NCBI GenBank assembly: GCA_014873095.1
Contig: CP050848.1
Location: forward strand, 124,001 to 188,000
Source: Planctomycetales bacterium ZRK34
GTDB taxonomy: Bacteria; Planctomycetota; Phycisphaerae; Phycisphaerales; Zrk34
Direction: 5' to 3'
Length of the DNA stretch: 64,000 nucleotides
Below, piece by piece: positions 14,520-23,251 of the stretch. Made by a program: the position numbers and the translations under genes. The notes beneath the pieces are model-generated. The model had not been told where the DNA came from. It did no database searches and was given only the letters and a program-made list of their open reading frames with translations. Positions within the stretch are counted from its first letter, which is position 1. Every line of letters starts with the position of its first letter.

Positions 14520-15440
14520 TCAGTCCTTGGCAAACAACTGTTTGACCTCGGCTTCGGTCAGGACACGATTGTAAACACTGGTTCGGCGGATCCAACCGGT
14601 GAAAAAACCCTGCTGCCAGGCGTGGCGGCCGATGATCATCGCCGCATTGGATGGGTCCGCGGGACCGGCGACGGGGGTCGTGGTGATGAGTTTGCCGTCG
14701 ACGTAAGCGCGAAGGGCCTGGCCGTCGTAGGTGGCGACCAGTTTGTACCACCGTCCGCCGACCAGCGGCCCAAACGAGGCGGCGTGCCACTTGTCACCCA
14801 CACAGACCTGGGCTGCCCCGCGAAACTTGCCTTCAGAATGATCCCAGTTGATCGCCCAGTTCTTCTCGCGGGTGATCACACAGGCCGGCGTGCCTTTGCG
14901 CGGCTCGCGATCAGCCAGGACCAGCGCGGCCACGGTCCAATGATCGTAGTCGATCGAAAAATTGTTCAACGCAAAATGATCTTTTTTCGTGCGCAGCGCG
15001 AGCTTCTGATCCGGGGCTAGTTTGATGCTGGCGGCACTGCGCAGGAGCGTGTCGTAGTCGCTGGACGTCTGGTTTGTGACGACCTTCGGGTTCTCCGGCT
15101 TCACGGAAAAGTCATACGCAACCACAGGCCTCTGCAACGGCGCCTTAGGCGCGGGCGGATCAGGGATCTGATCAATCTTGCGGATGTGGATATTGCGGTA
15201 GTGCAACCGCGCAGCCCGGTGGCTGAACAACCCGCAAAGACCAACGTGCAGCGGAGACCCGGGCTCGTAAGGCAGATCGCTCAACGACAAACAACGCACC
15301 CCGTTGACCTCCAGTCGAAGCTCACGATCAAAGACGATCAACCGGAAGTGATTGCCGCGATGCACAGGGGCGGGAAACTTGGCGGAATCGTGATACAGCC
15401 AGCGCGTCTGAATGTAATCTTCGTTCAGATACATCGGCAA
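14520..15440 (-). CDS. LamG/concanavalin A-like C-terminal half of a frameshifted secreted protein
   Basis: Up to 306 codons, opening at a TTG that lacks a plausible ribosome site. Residues 1-95 are the end of a DUF1080/GH16-like beta-sandwich (YIQTRWLYHDSAKF, LIVFDRELRLEVNGVRCL, GLFSHRAARLHYRNIHIRKI) and residues 105-306 form a LamG domain (AMIIGRHAWQQGFFTGWIRRTSVYNRVL). There is no signal peptide. Read upstream in the same frame, sensible protein continues (FFAGGQHPLRLPMYLNE) into the overlapping gene, so this is the C-terminal part of one protein with 15425-17245, split by a frameshift near 15462-15472. It could be a sequencing or assembly error or a real mutation. Confidence 0.75.
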   Translation of the reverse strand: MPMYLNEDYIQTRWLYHDSAKFPAPVHRGNHFRLIVFDRELRLEVNGVRCLSLSDLPYEPGSPLHVGLCGLFSHRAARLHYRNIHIRKIDQIPDPPAPKAPLQRPVVAYDFSVKPENPKVVTNQTSSDYDTLLRSAASIKLAPDQKLALRTKKDHFALNNFSIDYDHWTVAALVLADREPRKGTPACVITREKNWAINWDHSEGKFRGAAQVCVGDKWHAASFGPLVGGRWYKLVATYDGQALRAYVDGKLITTTPVAGPADPSNAAMIIGRHAWQQGFFTGWIRRTSVYNRVLTEAEVKQLFAKD

Positions 15441-17245
15441 TCGGAGCGGGTGCTGACCGCCGGCGAAGAATTGGCGTTGCTGAAGTCCATCTCGCCGGTC
15501 AATTCAAACCGCCAGCCAAAGTCGATATTGCAGGCGGTGTGCATCTTCGTGTTGACCCCGGCCCCAATGGTGTCGCCCAGACTGTCGTGATCCCAGCGAC
15601 CATCGATGATGCGCCAGTGGTGGTAGTCGGCATCGGGTTGAATCGCGACGCGCCGGCCGACGTGAAAGTCGCTCAGTTTGGCGGCTTCGTCGGCTCGCAA
15701 TGTCAGATAGCGGGCAAGCGGCTCGACGTCGGCGTGCTCGCGGGCCAGCTTTTGATAGGCCTCGCTCGCGCGGTCGTATTCGCCATCATCCAACAGGTCG
15801 TCAGCCTGCATGGTGGCTTCGGCGACATCACCACTGCGTGCAAAACACTCGCCGGGCGCCTCGGCGGGATCGCCCCCGAAGGCCTTGAACTCAACAAACT
15901 GGGCGCGATCGCCGAGTTGGCGGAGCATCTTGCCGGCCGCGTTGTACCGGCCGAAACGCCACGACAACGCCGCGCGGCGTGACTGGTTCATATCGCGCGC
16001 CCGCTGACTGAGCACCTCCGACTTCGCATACCCCTCAAACATGTGATCCAACGCGCCAAACAGCGTCGGTATCTTCGTAACCCGTTCATGCGAATCCCCG
16101 AGTTCCGACACCAGGTCGCGGTAAACTGCCAGCATCGTACCGGGCACATCCGTATCGAATCGCCCCGTCCCGACGCATTCCTGCCCCAGCGCAACCATCT
16201 GAGCGTATGACCCGCCCCATCGCGGACGCAGCGCCCATCGCAATGATTTGTACGCCGGGCGATAGTCAAACTGTGCCTTGACCGCGGCGTCAAACCAGTA
16301 ACGCGGCGATTGATTCGGCGTGGCTCCGGCCATTGCAACCGGTATCAACCGCGCCGCCGCCTCGGGCCATTCGGGGTGAAGTCGATGCGCCGCGACCAGG
16401 TGCTGCCGCGCCACCTCCAGCGTCTCGCCGAACTTCTTCCACTGCTCCGGCGTCACCTTGTGAGCCCAGGCGCTCGTGCGGTACTTCCACGCCTGGTCGA
16501 CGAGGAAGTGGCCGTGCAGATAGTGATACAACCAGGGATCGACATCGGCCTCTGCGGCCGTGAAGGCTTCATCGAATCGCTTGCGTTCATCAAAAGACCA
16601 CGCCTCGATACACCGCAGGCCGATGTTGTGTGCGATCAGCTGTTGATCGTCGGCGTTGAAAAAATCCGAAGTAAATGCTTTGATCGATGCGGCGATCGCT
16701 TCATCGATCAACCGTTTGCGAACGTCTTTGCGCCATTTCAGATCCGGCAACTGCGCCAGGTACGACACCGTCCAGAGGTGAAGAATCGCCGGGTAGTCCC
16801 CCTTGCGGAAGACGTCCAGGCTTTTGCGCAACAGCGGCTCGGCAGCTTTGTAATCCTGAAGGTCATATTGCAACAGCCCCATCGCACCGAGCACGATCGG
16901 GTCGTCACACCCAGCATCGATCGCCTGCCGCAACGCAGCGGCGGCGTCTTCACGGCTCACCTTGATCGCCGGCGGCATCGCCACGTACATCCACGTCTGC
17001 GACATCTGGTCCAGCGCGTGCTCGGCCGCGGCATTCCATGCCGCATCGTGCGGGCCGTGTGCGTGATAGCTGTCGATGAAGATTCGGCGATTCTGCGCCT
17101 CATAACGCAGTGCCCGCTGCCATGACGTGACAACCTCCGGCCCGGCGGGTATCGCCCCGCTCACGCCGCTGCACGCCAACACAACCACCGCCAGTGTCAG
17201 CCAAGCCAATCGCCCCGTTCGCACCCGACCTTGCGCCACGCCCAT
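15425..17245 (-). CDS. Secreted TPR-like protein, N-terminal part of a frameshifted gene
   Basis: 606 codons, ATG 17245 with CGGAG upstream. Signal peptide about 1-31 (LAWLTLAVVVLACSGVSGA). Residues 40-540 are almost entirely helical, with TPR-like pairs (GAMGLLQYDLQDYKAAEPLLRKSL; DDGEYDRASEAYQKLAREHADVE), and one conserved-looking block RPRWGGSYAQMVALG. From about 545 a beta-sandwich begins (YHHWRIIDGRWDHDSLGD; FGWRFELTGEMDFSNA). After about residue 584 the frame runs into nonsense and stops at 15425, while the domain continues in the frame of 14520-15440. The intact product would be about 900 aa with TPR-like, DUF1080-like and LamG parts. Function unknown. Confidence 0.75.
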   Translation of the reverse strand: MGVAQGRVRTGRLAWLTLAVVVLACSGVSGAIPAGPEVVTSWQRALRYEAQNRRIFIDSYHAHGPHDAAWNAAAEHALDQMSQTWMYVAMPPAIKVSREDAAAALRQAIDAGCDDPIVLGAMGLLQYDLQDYKAAEPLLRKSLDVFRKGDYPAILHLWTVSYLAQLPDLKWRKDVRKRLIDEAIAASIKAFTSDFFNADDQQLIAHNIGLRCIEAWSFDERKRFDEAFTAAEADVDPWLYHYLHGHFLVDQAWKYRTSAWAHKVTPEQWKKFGETLEVARQHLVAAHRLHPEWPEAAARLIPVAMAGATPNQSPRYWFDAAVKAQFDYRPAYKSLRWALRPRWGGSYAQMVALGQECVGTGRFDTDVPGTMLAVYRDLVSELGDSHERVTKIPTLFGALDHMFEGYAKSEVLSQRARDMNQSRRAALSWRFGRYNAAGKMLRQLGDRAQFVEFKAFGGDPAEAPGECFARSGDVAEATMQADDLLDDGEYDRASEAYQKLAREHADVEPLARYLTLRADEAAKLSDFHVGRRVAIQPDADYHHWRIIDGRWDHDSLGDTIGAGVNTKMHTACNIDFGWRFELTGEMDFSNANSSPAVSTRSDCRCI

Positions 17246-17302
17246 GATCAGCTCCGGAATGAGATATGCATGTCCCAGAAATCGACGATCAATCTGAAAC
17301 TA

Positions 17303-17316
17303 CCCGCCCAAGCGGG
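17303..17316 (-). terminator. Possible terminator hairpin after the propeller gene
   Basis: A 5-bp GC-only stem (17303-17307 with 17312-17316) with a CCAA/TTGG loop lies just past the stop codon of the gene at 17322. The following bases on the minus strand include only a short T-stretch, so it is a weak candidate. Confidence 0.3.
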
Positions 17317-17321
17317 CATGG

Positions 17322-18602
17322 TCAATGATTAACTATGCCGCGGATGTCGATGAGGTGGACCTGGCGGCCGACGCCGGTGTGAGGCGAGTCGATGGCGACG
17401 GTCAGGCCGTCGTTTGAGGCGCGGGGGTGGGTGTCGCAGCGCCATTCACCGCGGTAAACCTTGGGCAGGTGGAACTTGCCGAGCGTGATGGTCTGACGGG
17501 TCGGCAGGTGGAACAGGTGAACATGCTGGCGGCGGTCTTTGTCGGGGTAGGTGTCGTTGAGGATCCACTGATCGTCGTGGGCCGGCAGATAGGTGCAATG
17601 ACCGTCGCGCGTGGAGATGCCTTCGATGAGTTGCGAATGGTCGGTCTTGTCTTCGAAGAGTTGACACCGCCACAATTTGTTGCCCGGGCCGTACCCGGCG
17701 TAAGCGAGGATGTGGGTCGGGTCGCGCCAGATAAAGTGCGACACCTTGCCTGAGGGGATCAGCAGGTGAAGGTCATTGCCGTCCGCCCCGCAGGTGAGCA
17801 TGCGCGTCTTCCAGCTTCGCCCCTCGGCCTCGCCGCGCCAGCGATGCAGGAAGGTGAAACGCTTTCCGTCCGGCGCGACCAGCAAATGGTTGAACCAGTG
17901 CTTGGCCCCCTTGGAAAACCCACCGGGCTGGGGCACCTCGGTAAGGTCGGCCAGCGACAGCAGCAGTTTCGTATCGCCGGTCTTCAGGTCGACACGCCAG
18001 ATGCCGACATCCTCGGGCGCAGCGACGTCGGCATTCGGATCAGGCAGACCGTCGTACCCGTAACCGGGTCGTGTGTCGTTCAGACGACGAAAGTCGGTGG
18101 CGATGGCCCAGCGACCATCCGGGCTCATCGCGTACACCGCATGCGGCAGCGTGCGTTTATCGCCGGTCTTTACATCCAGAATGTGAGACACGAACCGATC
18201 GCCCTGCCGGTCGTTCCAGATCACTTCGCCGGCCGTGCCGGGAACCCACTGCAGCATGCAGCCCTGCTGCCAGTTCCACGCATGGCTCTGGCCGAGTTCG
18301 ATCCACTTGTCGCCCTCGGCGGTGTCAACCATGCCCACACGGATAACATCCTCGGCTGTCGGCGAGCGATGTTCGAAGTCGACCTCGTTGGACAGCACGA
18401 AGCGATTGGTCGGATCGAATTCAAGCTTGTCGTAATACCCGAACCAGTGATGCTTCGGGCCGCGCGTGATGGTGCGCACCGGCGGCAGAGATGAATCAGC
18501 TGCCAGCAGACGACGCGGCGCGGCGAAGGCCACAGCGGTCAACCCGGCGGCAGTGAATTGCTGAAGCAGGCGACGACGCGTGGGATTCGAATACTGATGC
18601 AT
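17322..18602 (-). CDS. Exported beta-propeller protein, oligogalacturonide lyase/WD40-like
   Basis: 426 aa from ATG 18602; GGAGG seven bases upstream selects this start over an ATG four codons earlier. Tat-like leader NPTRRRLLQQFTAAGLTAVAF (about 5-32). The body is a beta-propeller of PD40/WD40-like blades (LEFDPTNRFVLSNEVDFEHR, AVYAMSPDGRWAIATDFRRLN, HWFNHLLVAPDGKRFTFLHRW, TKMLTCG-like turns). The His-rich blades (GPKHHWFGYYDK; KHWFNHLL; SHFIWRD) recall oligogalacturonide lyases that bind Mn through His, but the assignment is not secure. It lies 38 bases after the unknown gene at 18641-19426 on the same strand and probably shares its transcript. Role perhaps in glycan breakdown. Confidence 0.75.
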   Translation of the reverse strand: MHQYSNPTRRRLLQQFTAAGLTAVAFAAPRRLLAADSSLPPVRTITRGPKHHWFGYYDKLEFDPTNRFVLSNEVDFEHRSPTAEDVIRVGMVDTAEGDKWIELGQSHAWNWQQGCMLQWVPGTAGEVIWNDRQGDRFVSHILDVKTGDKRTLPHAVYAMSPDGRWAIATDFRRLNDTRPGYGYDGLPDPNADVAAPEDVGIWRVDLKTGDTKLLLSLADLTEVPQPGGFSKGAKHWFNHLLVAPDGKRFTFLHRWRGEAEGRSWKTRMLTCGADGNDLHLLIPSGKVSHFIWRDPTHILAYAGYGPGNKLWRCQLFEDKTDHSQLIEGISTRDGHCTYLPAHDDQWILNDTYPDKDRRQHVHLFHLPTRQTITLGKFHLPKVYRGEWRCDTHPRASNDGLTVAIDSPHTGVGRQVHLIDIRGIVNH

Positions 18603-18640
18603 GTAGACCTCCATTGATCAACACGTTCGTGCCGTGTTTT

Positions 18641-19426
18641 TTATTGCGGCCCGATCGGATCACCGTCTGACGGATGCACCTCGAACGTGGCGGGTTCCTG
18701 TTGACGAGCGTACTGACCGGTGATGTCCAGGTCGTCGCCATTCGGCTCTTTACCAAACTTCGCCAGCCACGCCTGACCTTCGTCGTACAACTCGCCGAAG
18801 GTGTCGTTGTCCATCTCCGTCGCCACGAAATCCGCCCGCTGCAGCGGCACAAGTCGACACAGCGGCTGCCCCGCTTCGATGGTGACTTCACCGATCGGCG
18901 ATGTTTCAATGCGCGGCAGTTCGATCACGCAATGCCACGGGTGGGCTGGAAAATACCAGTCGGTTTCGACCACCGCATCCATGATGCGCCATGGTTTTTC
19001 ATCACCGGCGCCAGGCATCGGGATATCGCGCATGCCCAGCATCCATCCCGGATCGGTGTGCAGGAACAGGTATGTCGACACCTTGCACTGATGGCGGATC
19101 GCCGCGTAGGTGTTGTCGGTGATCACATGCGGGCGCGTCTGACCTTTGTCCCAGAACCACGCATTGACCTGCGGGTGAGGACTGGTGCCGTCGCCGAAGT
19201 CGACATCCGACTCGACAGACACCGCTTCGGCGATATCCCAGTTGCCTTCATCATCACGCACGAAGCGCATGTCAAACGGGTTGATCACATCCCACCCGAA
19301 GGCGCTCGCGGCGCGGATCGGCGGGCAGTGTTCAGGCCATCCACTGCCGGGCGCGCGTCGCTGATACACCGGTCGCGCCGGTTGAGGATGCGGCAGGTCC
19401 GCGTGAAATCGAAAGTACTCGAGCAT
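18641..19426 (-). CDS. Conserved protein of unknown function (DUF6065-like?)
   Basis: 261 aa from ATG 19426 (MLEYFRFHADLP); an ATG at 19435 is a near alternative, and the longer open frame upstream overlaps the divergent gene. No signal peptide or membrane segment. It is rich in Trp and Pro, with blocks HCPPIRAASAFGWDVINPF, CKVSTYLFLHTDPGWMLGMRD, TDWYFPAHPW and EAGQPLCRLVPLQRADF. The pattern reminds me of the small DUF6065 family, but I cannot confirm this. It may be a cytosolic metal- or oxygen-dependent protein; no catalytic motif is clear. It is divergent from the beta-helix gene at 19488 and in line with the propeller gene at 17322. Confidence 0.7.
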   Translation of the reverse strand: MLEYFRFHADLPHPQPARPVYQRRAPGSGWPEHCPPIRAASAFGWDVINPFDMRFVRDDEGNWDIAEAVSVESDVDFGDGTSPHPQVNAWFWDKGQTRPHVITDNTYAAIRHQCKVSTYLFLHTDPGWMLGMRDIPMPGAGDEKPWRIMDAVVETDWYFPAHPWHCVIELPRIETSPIGEVTIEAGQPLCRLVPLQRADFVATEMDNDTFGELYDEGQAWLAKFGKEPNGDDLDITGQYARQQEPATFEVHPSDGDPIGPQ

Positions 19427-19487
19427 GCCCACCATTGTACCCGATCGCTCGTGATACAATTGCGCCACCAGAATATGGAGGCTCATC

Positions 19488-21020
19488 ATGCTCTGGCGCC
19501 GCACCATGACGATCTGCATCGCCATCGCCTGCCTGGCGTTATGCCCTGCCAATGCTCAATCCGAAGAGTTTCATGTCGCTATCGACGGCGTCGACACACC
19601 CGATCGCGACGGCCGCTCACCCGCCGCCGCGTGGGCCTCACTCGCCTATGCCTGTCAGCAAGTGCCCGAGGGACCGCACACCATTCAGATCGGTCCCGGA
19701 ACGTTCACCGCCGATCGCCCCGCCCGTCCGCACAGCGGCGTTACCATCGCCGGCTCCGGCGCCACCGGCAACCACGCCACCGTACTCCGCCCCGCTGCCG
19801 ACTGGTCTGCCCCGCCGCCACGCGAGGATGATGATCACGGCGACGGCTATCTGATCTCGCTCTACGCGCCTCGCCAGAAGCTTGACGGCATCACGATCCG
19901 CGATCTTGCCCTGCACGGCGATCCTGCCCATCGCATCAATGGCGCGATCTTCCTCCGTGATGCCAACCACGTTGCATTGTTCAATCTCGATATCCGGCAG
20001 TTTCGCTGGGCCGGCATGCGCCTGATGTTCGCCCACCATCTGGATGTGCATCACAACACCCTCCATAACGCCTCGACCGACAAGTTCGGGTTTCACGGCG
20101 GACTGATTTATACCCGCTGGATCAAGCAGTCTCGCCTCCACCACAATCGCATCACATCCGACACCGGCGGCGGATACGGCTACAAGGGTGGTGGGCATGA
20201 AGACGTTCGCATCGATCACAACCGCTTCGATGTCGCCGGCGGGTTTTCCATCGAGTCTGCCCATGAAAACGAGTATGGCGTGCAGATCGACCACAACATT
20301 GCCACCGGCTGCTTTTCAATCCCCAAACCCGGCCAGTCAGACGACCCCAACAAACGCGGCTTCGAATACACGTTCTGGATTCATCACAATCTGCTGTCGG
20401 ACAGCTACACGATCGAAGGCCCCCGCAATCATCTGATCTTCGAGCATAACTTCGTCAACATCGCAAAGCCCGGCGGGCGCGTCTACACCCATCACGGCGG
20501 AATCAACCACGGCCCGATCGAGATCCGCCATAACGTCATCGTCAACTGCGACCGCGCGTTTGTGTGGATGAACGAAGGCCTCGCTGAGAATATCCACGTG
20601 TACAACAACACGGTCTTCTGCGCCGATGCGGGTGATCGGGCCGGTAAACTTATCGGCGCCTACCGCGGCGACCGCCTGGCAGGGTGGATCGTGCGCAACA
20701 ATGTCTTTGTGGCTCCCGCCTCCCAGCCGCGCCGGTTGTATCAACCCGAGCGCGGCGTCGCGGAGAAGATCACCCTCGATCACAACCTGCTGGTCAACGT
20801 CACCGGCGCGCCCGATGGCAACTTCACCGCCGAGTCGCCCGGGCTGAACATGAGTGGTGAAAAGCCCTGGCCGTATTACGCCCCCGCCGCGGCCGACAGC
20901 CCCGTCGTCGATCGTGGCGCCGACGGCTCCAGTTTTGCAGGCGATGCGCCCAATCTGGGCGCCTACGAATGGACTGTCTCAGAGCCATTCCCGCTCGTGG
21001 GCCCCGAGGCAACGGATTGA
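19488..21020 (+). CDS. Secreted right-handed beta-helix protein (pectate-lyase-like fold)
   Basis: 510 aa, ATG 19488 with GGAGG 8 bases upstream. Signal peptide about 1-25 (ending NAQSEE). Opening segment EFHVAIDGVDTPDRDGRSPAAAWASL is the typical start of DUF1565/NosD-like helices. Beta-helix coils then run from about residue 60 to 440, marked by repeated xHxNxx turns (LDVHHNTLHN, SRLHHNRITS, VRIDHNRFD, VQIDHNIATG, FWIHHNLLSD, LIFEHNFVN, IEIRHNVIVNC, ITLDHNLLVN). Such proteins bind or cleave polysaccharides as lyases, epimerases or hydrolases. I see no definite catalytic signature. Tail-to-tail with msrB, 10 bases apart. Confidence 0.85.
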   Translation: MLWRRTMTICIAIACLALCPANAQSEEFHVAIDGVDTPDRDGRSPAAAWASLAYACQQVPEGPHTIQIGPGTFTADRPARPHSGVTIAGSGATGNHATVLRPAADWSAPPPREDDDHGDGYLISLYAPRQKLDGITIRDLALHGDPAHRINGAIFLRDANHVALFNLDIRQFRWAGMRLMFAHHLDVHHNTLHNASTDKFGFHGGLIYTRWIKQSRLHHNRITSDTGGGYGYKGGGHEDVRIDHNRFDVAGGFSIESAHENEYGVQIDHNIATGCFSIPKPGQSDDPNKRGFEYTFWIHHNLLSDSYTIEGPRNHLIFEHNFVNIAKPGGRVYTHHGGINHGPIEIRHNVIVNCDRAFVWMNEGLAENIHVYNNTVFCADAGDRAGKLIGAYRGDRLAGWIVRNNVFVAPASQPRRLYQPERGVAEKITLDHNLLVNVTGAPDGNFTAESPGLNMSGEKPWPYYAPAAADSPVVDRGADGSSFAGDAPNLGAYEWTVSEPFPLVGPEATD

Positions 21021-21030
21021 CAGGGCGTGA

Positions 21031-21687
21031 TCACTTGTCCGTGGCGGGCTTGGACTCGGACTCGGCATTTTCAGCCTGCTTCTTTTCCGCATCACTGAGT
21101 TCTGACTTGGGCACAAACTTCAGCGACACGCTGTTGATGCAGTAGCGCTGGCCGGTCGGGGTCTGCGGGGCGTCGTTGAAGATGTGACCCAGGTGCGAAC
21201 CACAACGGGTACAGGTGACTTCGGTGCGCTTCATGCCGAACGAGTTGTCGGGCGTCAGCGTCACGCGGTCGCCGGCCTTGGCGGCATAAAACGCCGGCCA
21301 GCCGCAGCCCGAATTGAACTTCGTCTCGGAACTGAACAGCACCGCACTGCAGGCGGCGCACTCATACACGCCCGGTTCGAAGTGCTCATCATACTTGTTG
21401 GTGAACGGCCGCTCGGTGCCCTTTTCACGCAACACGTAATACTGATCCGGCGTCAGAATCTTCTTCCACTCAGCTTCGGTGCGGACGACCTTGTCGGTCG
21501 ACGATGAGTCAGGTGTGTCGGCCATGGCGGTCTCCTTCGAAGTCTGCGGCGCAGCGGCGGGGGTCGATTCAGCAGGCGGTGCGGGCGCAGCGGCCGCTTG
21601 GGAAGTCGACGTCGGCGGAGCCGCGGTATCGTTGCATCCAACCAGTCCGATCGCAGTCCATACCACAGCCAGCATCACAAGTTTCAT
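21031..21687 (-). CDS. msrB: Peptide-methionine (R)-S-oxide reductase, lipoprotein form
   Basis: 218 aa. A lipoprotein signal (MLAVVWTAIGLVGC, lipobox LVGC, Cys at 18) and a Pro/Ala/Ser-rich linker (about 20-62) precede a complete MsrB domain (about 68-200): VRTEAEWKKILTPDQYYVLR, TERPFTNKYDEHFEPG, Zn cysteines in YECAACS and TCTRCGSHLGH, GCGWPAFY, and catalytic Cys in RYCINSVSL. The enzyme reduces methionine R-sulfoxide in proteins, here outside the cytoplasm and membrane-anchored, so it probably repairs envelope proteins. No MsrA is fused or adjacent. ATG 21687 has CGGAG upstream. The acidic/lysine-rich C-terminal tail (AEKKQAENAESESK) is an extension beyond the family. Confidence 0.97.
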   Translation of the reverse strand: MKLVMLAVVWTAIGLVGCNDTAAPPTSTSQAAAAPAPPAESTPAAAPQTSKETAMADTPDSSSTDKVVRTEAEWKKILTPDQYYVLREKGTERPFTNKYDEHFEPGVYECAACSAVLFSSETKFNSGCGWPAFYAAKAGDRVTLTPDNSFGMKRTEVTCTRCGSHLGHIFNDAPQTPTGQRYCINSVSLKFVPKSELSDAEKKQAENAESESKPATDK

Positions 21688-21750
21688 TGTCGACTCCGTG
21701 AAATTAAGTGTGCAGCGATGGATTGTAGGATGCTCAAAGCAGCGTGTCGG

Positions 21751-22833
21751 TTACCGCACCTTCACGGGCTGGCCGGATTTTGCCGACTCGTAGACCGCCT
21801 GAATGATGGCGATCGACTTGCGTGCCTCGCGGCCGCTGATCGGGGGCTGTTCACCGGTGTCGAGCGCCTTGACGAAGTCGCCGATGTTGGCGGTGTGCAG
21901 CCCGTAATCGATCGACATCGGGTCGGCCGCGCCGCCGCCGTGGGCCGTAGCCTTGCCGAACTTGTCGACCGCCTGCTGATCTTCGGGCTTCTCATCACGG
22001 AAAGCGAACTTGGTCAGTTCGTCTTCAAGAATCTCCGCGGTGCCGTCGCGCCCGCCGATCATGAACCGCTTCAGTGATCCCGGGAACAGACTCGTCGTCG
22101 CGAGCATCTGCCCCAGCGCCCCGCCGCGAAAGCGCATCGCCACGATGCATGTGTCTTCGACTTCGAGGCGGTTGGTGTCGTGGGCGCGGACGCCGGTGTA
22201 GGCGAACACCTCTTCGACGGGATTTTCATCGGTCACGCCGAGCGCTGCGCCGGCGATCCACTGCACGAGGTCGACGCTGTGAATCGATTGATTCATCAGG
22301 GCGCCGCCGCCGTCGAGTTTGAGTGTGCCCTGCCAACGGCCGGGGCCGTAATAAGCGTCGTCGCGCCACCATGGCACGTAAGCGTTGACCGTCGCCAGAT
22401 CGCCGAAGCGCCCCGCCGCCGCGGCTTGTCGCACGACGTTGACGACCGGGTTGTAACGTTGCGGGAAGATGCCGCCGACGGTGACCTTGGCCTTTTCGGC
22501 CGCGTCGATCATGGCATCGATGCGCTCGAGCGTGATCTCCAGCGGCTTTTCGCACAGCACATGAATGCCGCGCCCAATGCATGCCGCGGCCGGTTCCAGG
22601 TGCGCGCCGCTGGGCGTGCAGATCGTGGCGAGGTCCGGCTTCTGCTCGTCGAGCATCTGCTCGTAATCGGTGTAGCCTTTGCAGTTGTTCGCCTCGGCGA
22701 AACTGCTGGCCGCCTCGGGGACGGTGTGAAAACCGCCGACGAGTTCGAGATTGTCCAGGTCGGCGATGGCCTTGGCATGAAGCTGGCCGATCGCACCGAC
22801 GCCGATGATTGCTACGCGGTATTTATTGCTCAT
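21751..22833 (-). CDS. Cytosolic Gfo/Idh/MocA-family oxidoreductase
   Basis: 360 aa with no leader. Rossmann motif YRVAIIGVGAIGQLHAKAI (5-23; G-x-G-x-x-G), LVGGFHTVPEAA, TICTPSGAHLEPAAACIGRG, and catalytic GIHVLCEKPLEITLERID. The C-terminal domain shows WRDDAYYGPGRWQGTLKLDGGGALMNQSIHSVDL, with the conserved Gly-rich loop and His of sugar dehydrogenases. It should oxidise or reduce a sugar or inositol-type substrate with NAD(P)H in the cytosol, in contrast to the three leader-bearing paralogues elsewhere in the window. ATG 22833 has no clear ribosome site. The neighbouring msrB gene is 63 bases away on the same strand. Confidence 0.93.
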   Translation of the reverse strand: MSNKYRVAIIGVGAIGQLHAKAIADLDNLELVGGFHTVPEAASSFAEANNCKGYTDYEQMLDEQKPDLATICTPSGAHLEPAAACIGRGIHVLCEKPLEITLERIDAMIDAAEKAKVTVGGIFPQRYNPVVNVVRQAAAAGRFGDLATVNAYVPWWRDDAYYGPGRWQGTLKLDGGGALMNQSIHSVDLVQWIAGAALGVTDENPVEEVFAYTGVRAHDTNRLEVEDTCIVAMRFRGGALGQMLATTSLFPGSLKRFMIGGRDGTAEILEDELTKFAFRDEKPEDQQAVDKFGKATAHGGGAADPMSIDYGLHTANIGDFVKALDTGEQPPISGREARKSIAIIQAVYESAKSGQPVKVR

Positions 22834-23251
22834 GGCGACGATTATGGACCGAACCGTTCATCGATGCCAGCCGCCGGGAAATATCGGGATATTGCAGATG
22901 GAAAACTGCGAACCATGCTCGCCGCGTGCCGGCAAACCACTCACTGGCACCCCGCCAGCAGCCACCCACATCCCATCAGTGTAATCAGGCAATCTGTTAC
23001 ATCATCCGCACACCACTGGCTGTATTCACACGCACCAGTTTCGATCAGCTCACCCATTGGCCGGAACCCCGCTTTAAGCGAGCCAGACGACGCCACCGCA
23101 ATCAATGACATATCACATTGATTCACAACATGTTACCAGCGGCATCGCAATTCCTCACAATGACAACCATTGAAATTTTCAGCCATTGCCCGTCACTTGG
23201 CGAAATACAATCAGTCAGCCGCCCGTTACTGATATAAGCCTAGGGCATTCC
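22834..23251. other. Intergenic region between divergent genes
   Basis: About 418 bases between the Gfo/Idh/MocA gene (minus) and the DUF1549/DUF1553 gene (plus). It has no convincing gene; a 61-codon minus-strand frame here looks random. It holds an 8-bp perfect inverted repeat at 23101-23124 and is more AT-rich in its right half, consistent with promoters. Confidence 0.6.
23101..23124. promoter_or_regulatory. Operator-like inverted repeat AATCAATG-N8-CATTGATT
   Basis: Perfect 8-bp arms (23101-23108 and 23117-23124) around 8 AT-rich bases, 128 bases upstream of the DUF1549/DUF1553 start. The size and spacing suit a dimeric transcription factor. Confidence 0.4.

Noticed and set aside
15425-15475. 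Programmed -1 frameshift in the TPR/LamG gene
   Set aside because: No slippery heptamer of the X-XXY-YYZ kind and no downstream structure are obvious; mutation or sequence error is simpler.
22941-23126. Possible 61-aa minus-strand gene in the 22.8-23.25 kb gap
   Set aside because: No ribosome site, no leader and no recognisable pattern; it overlaps the inverted repeat at 23101.
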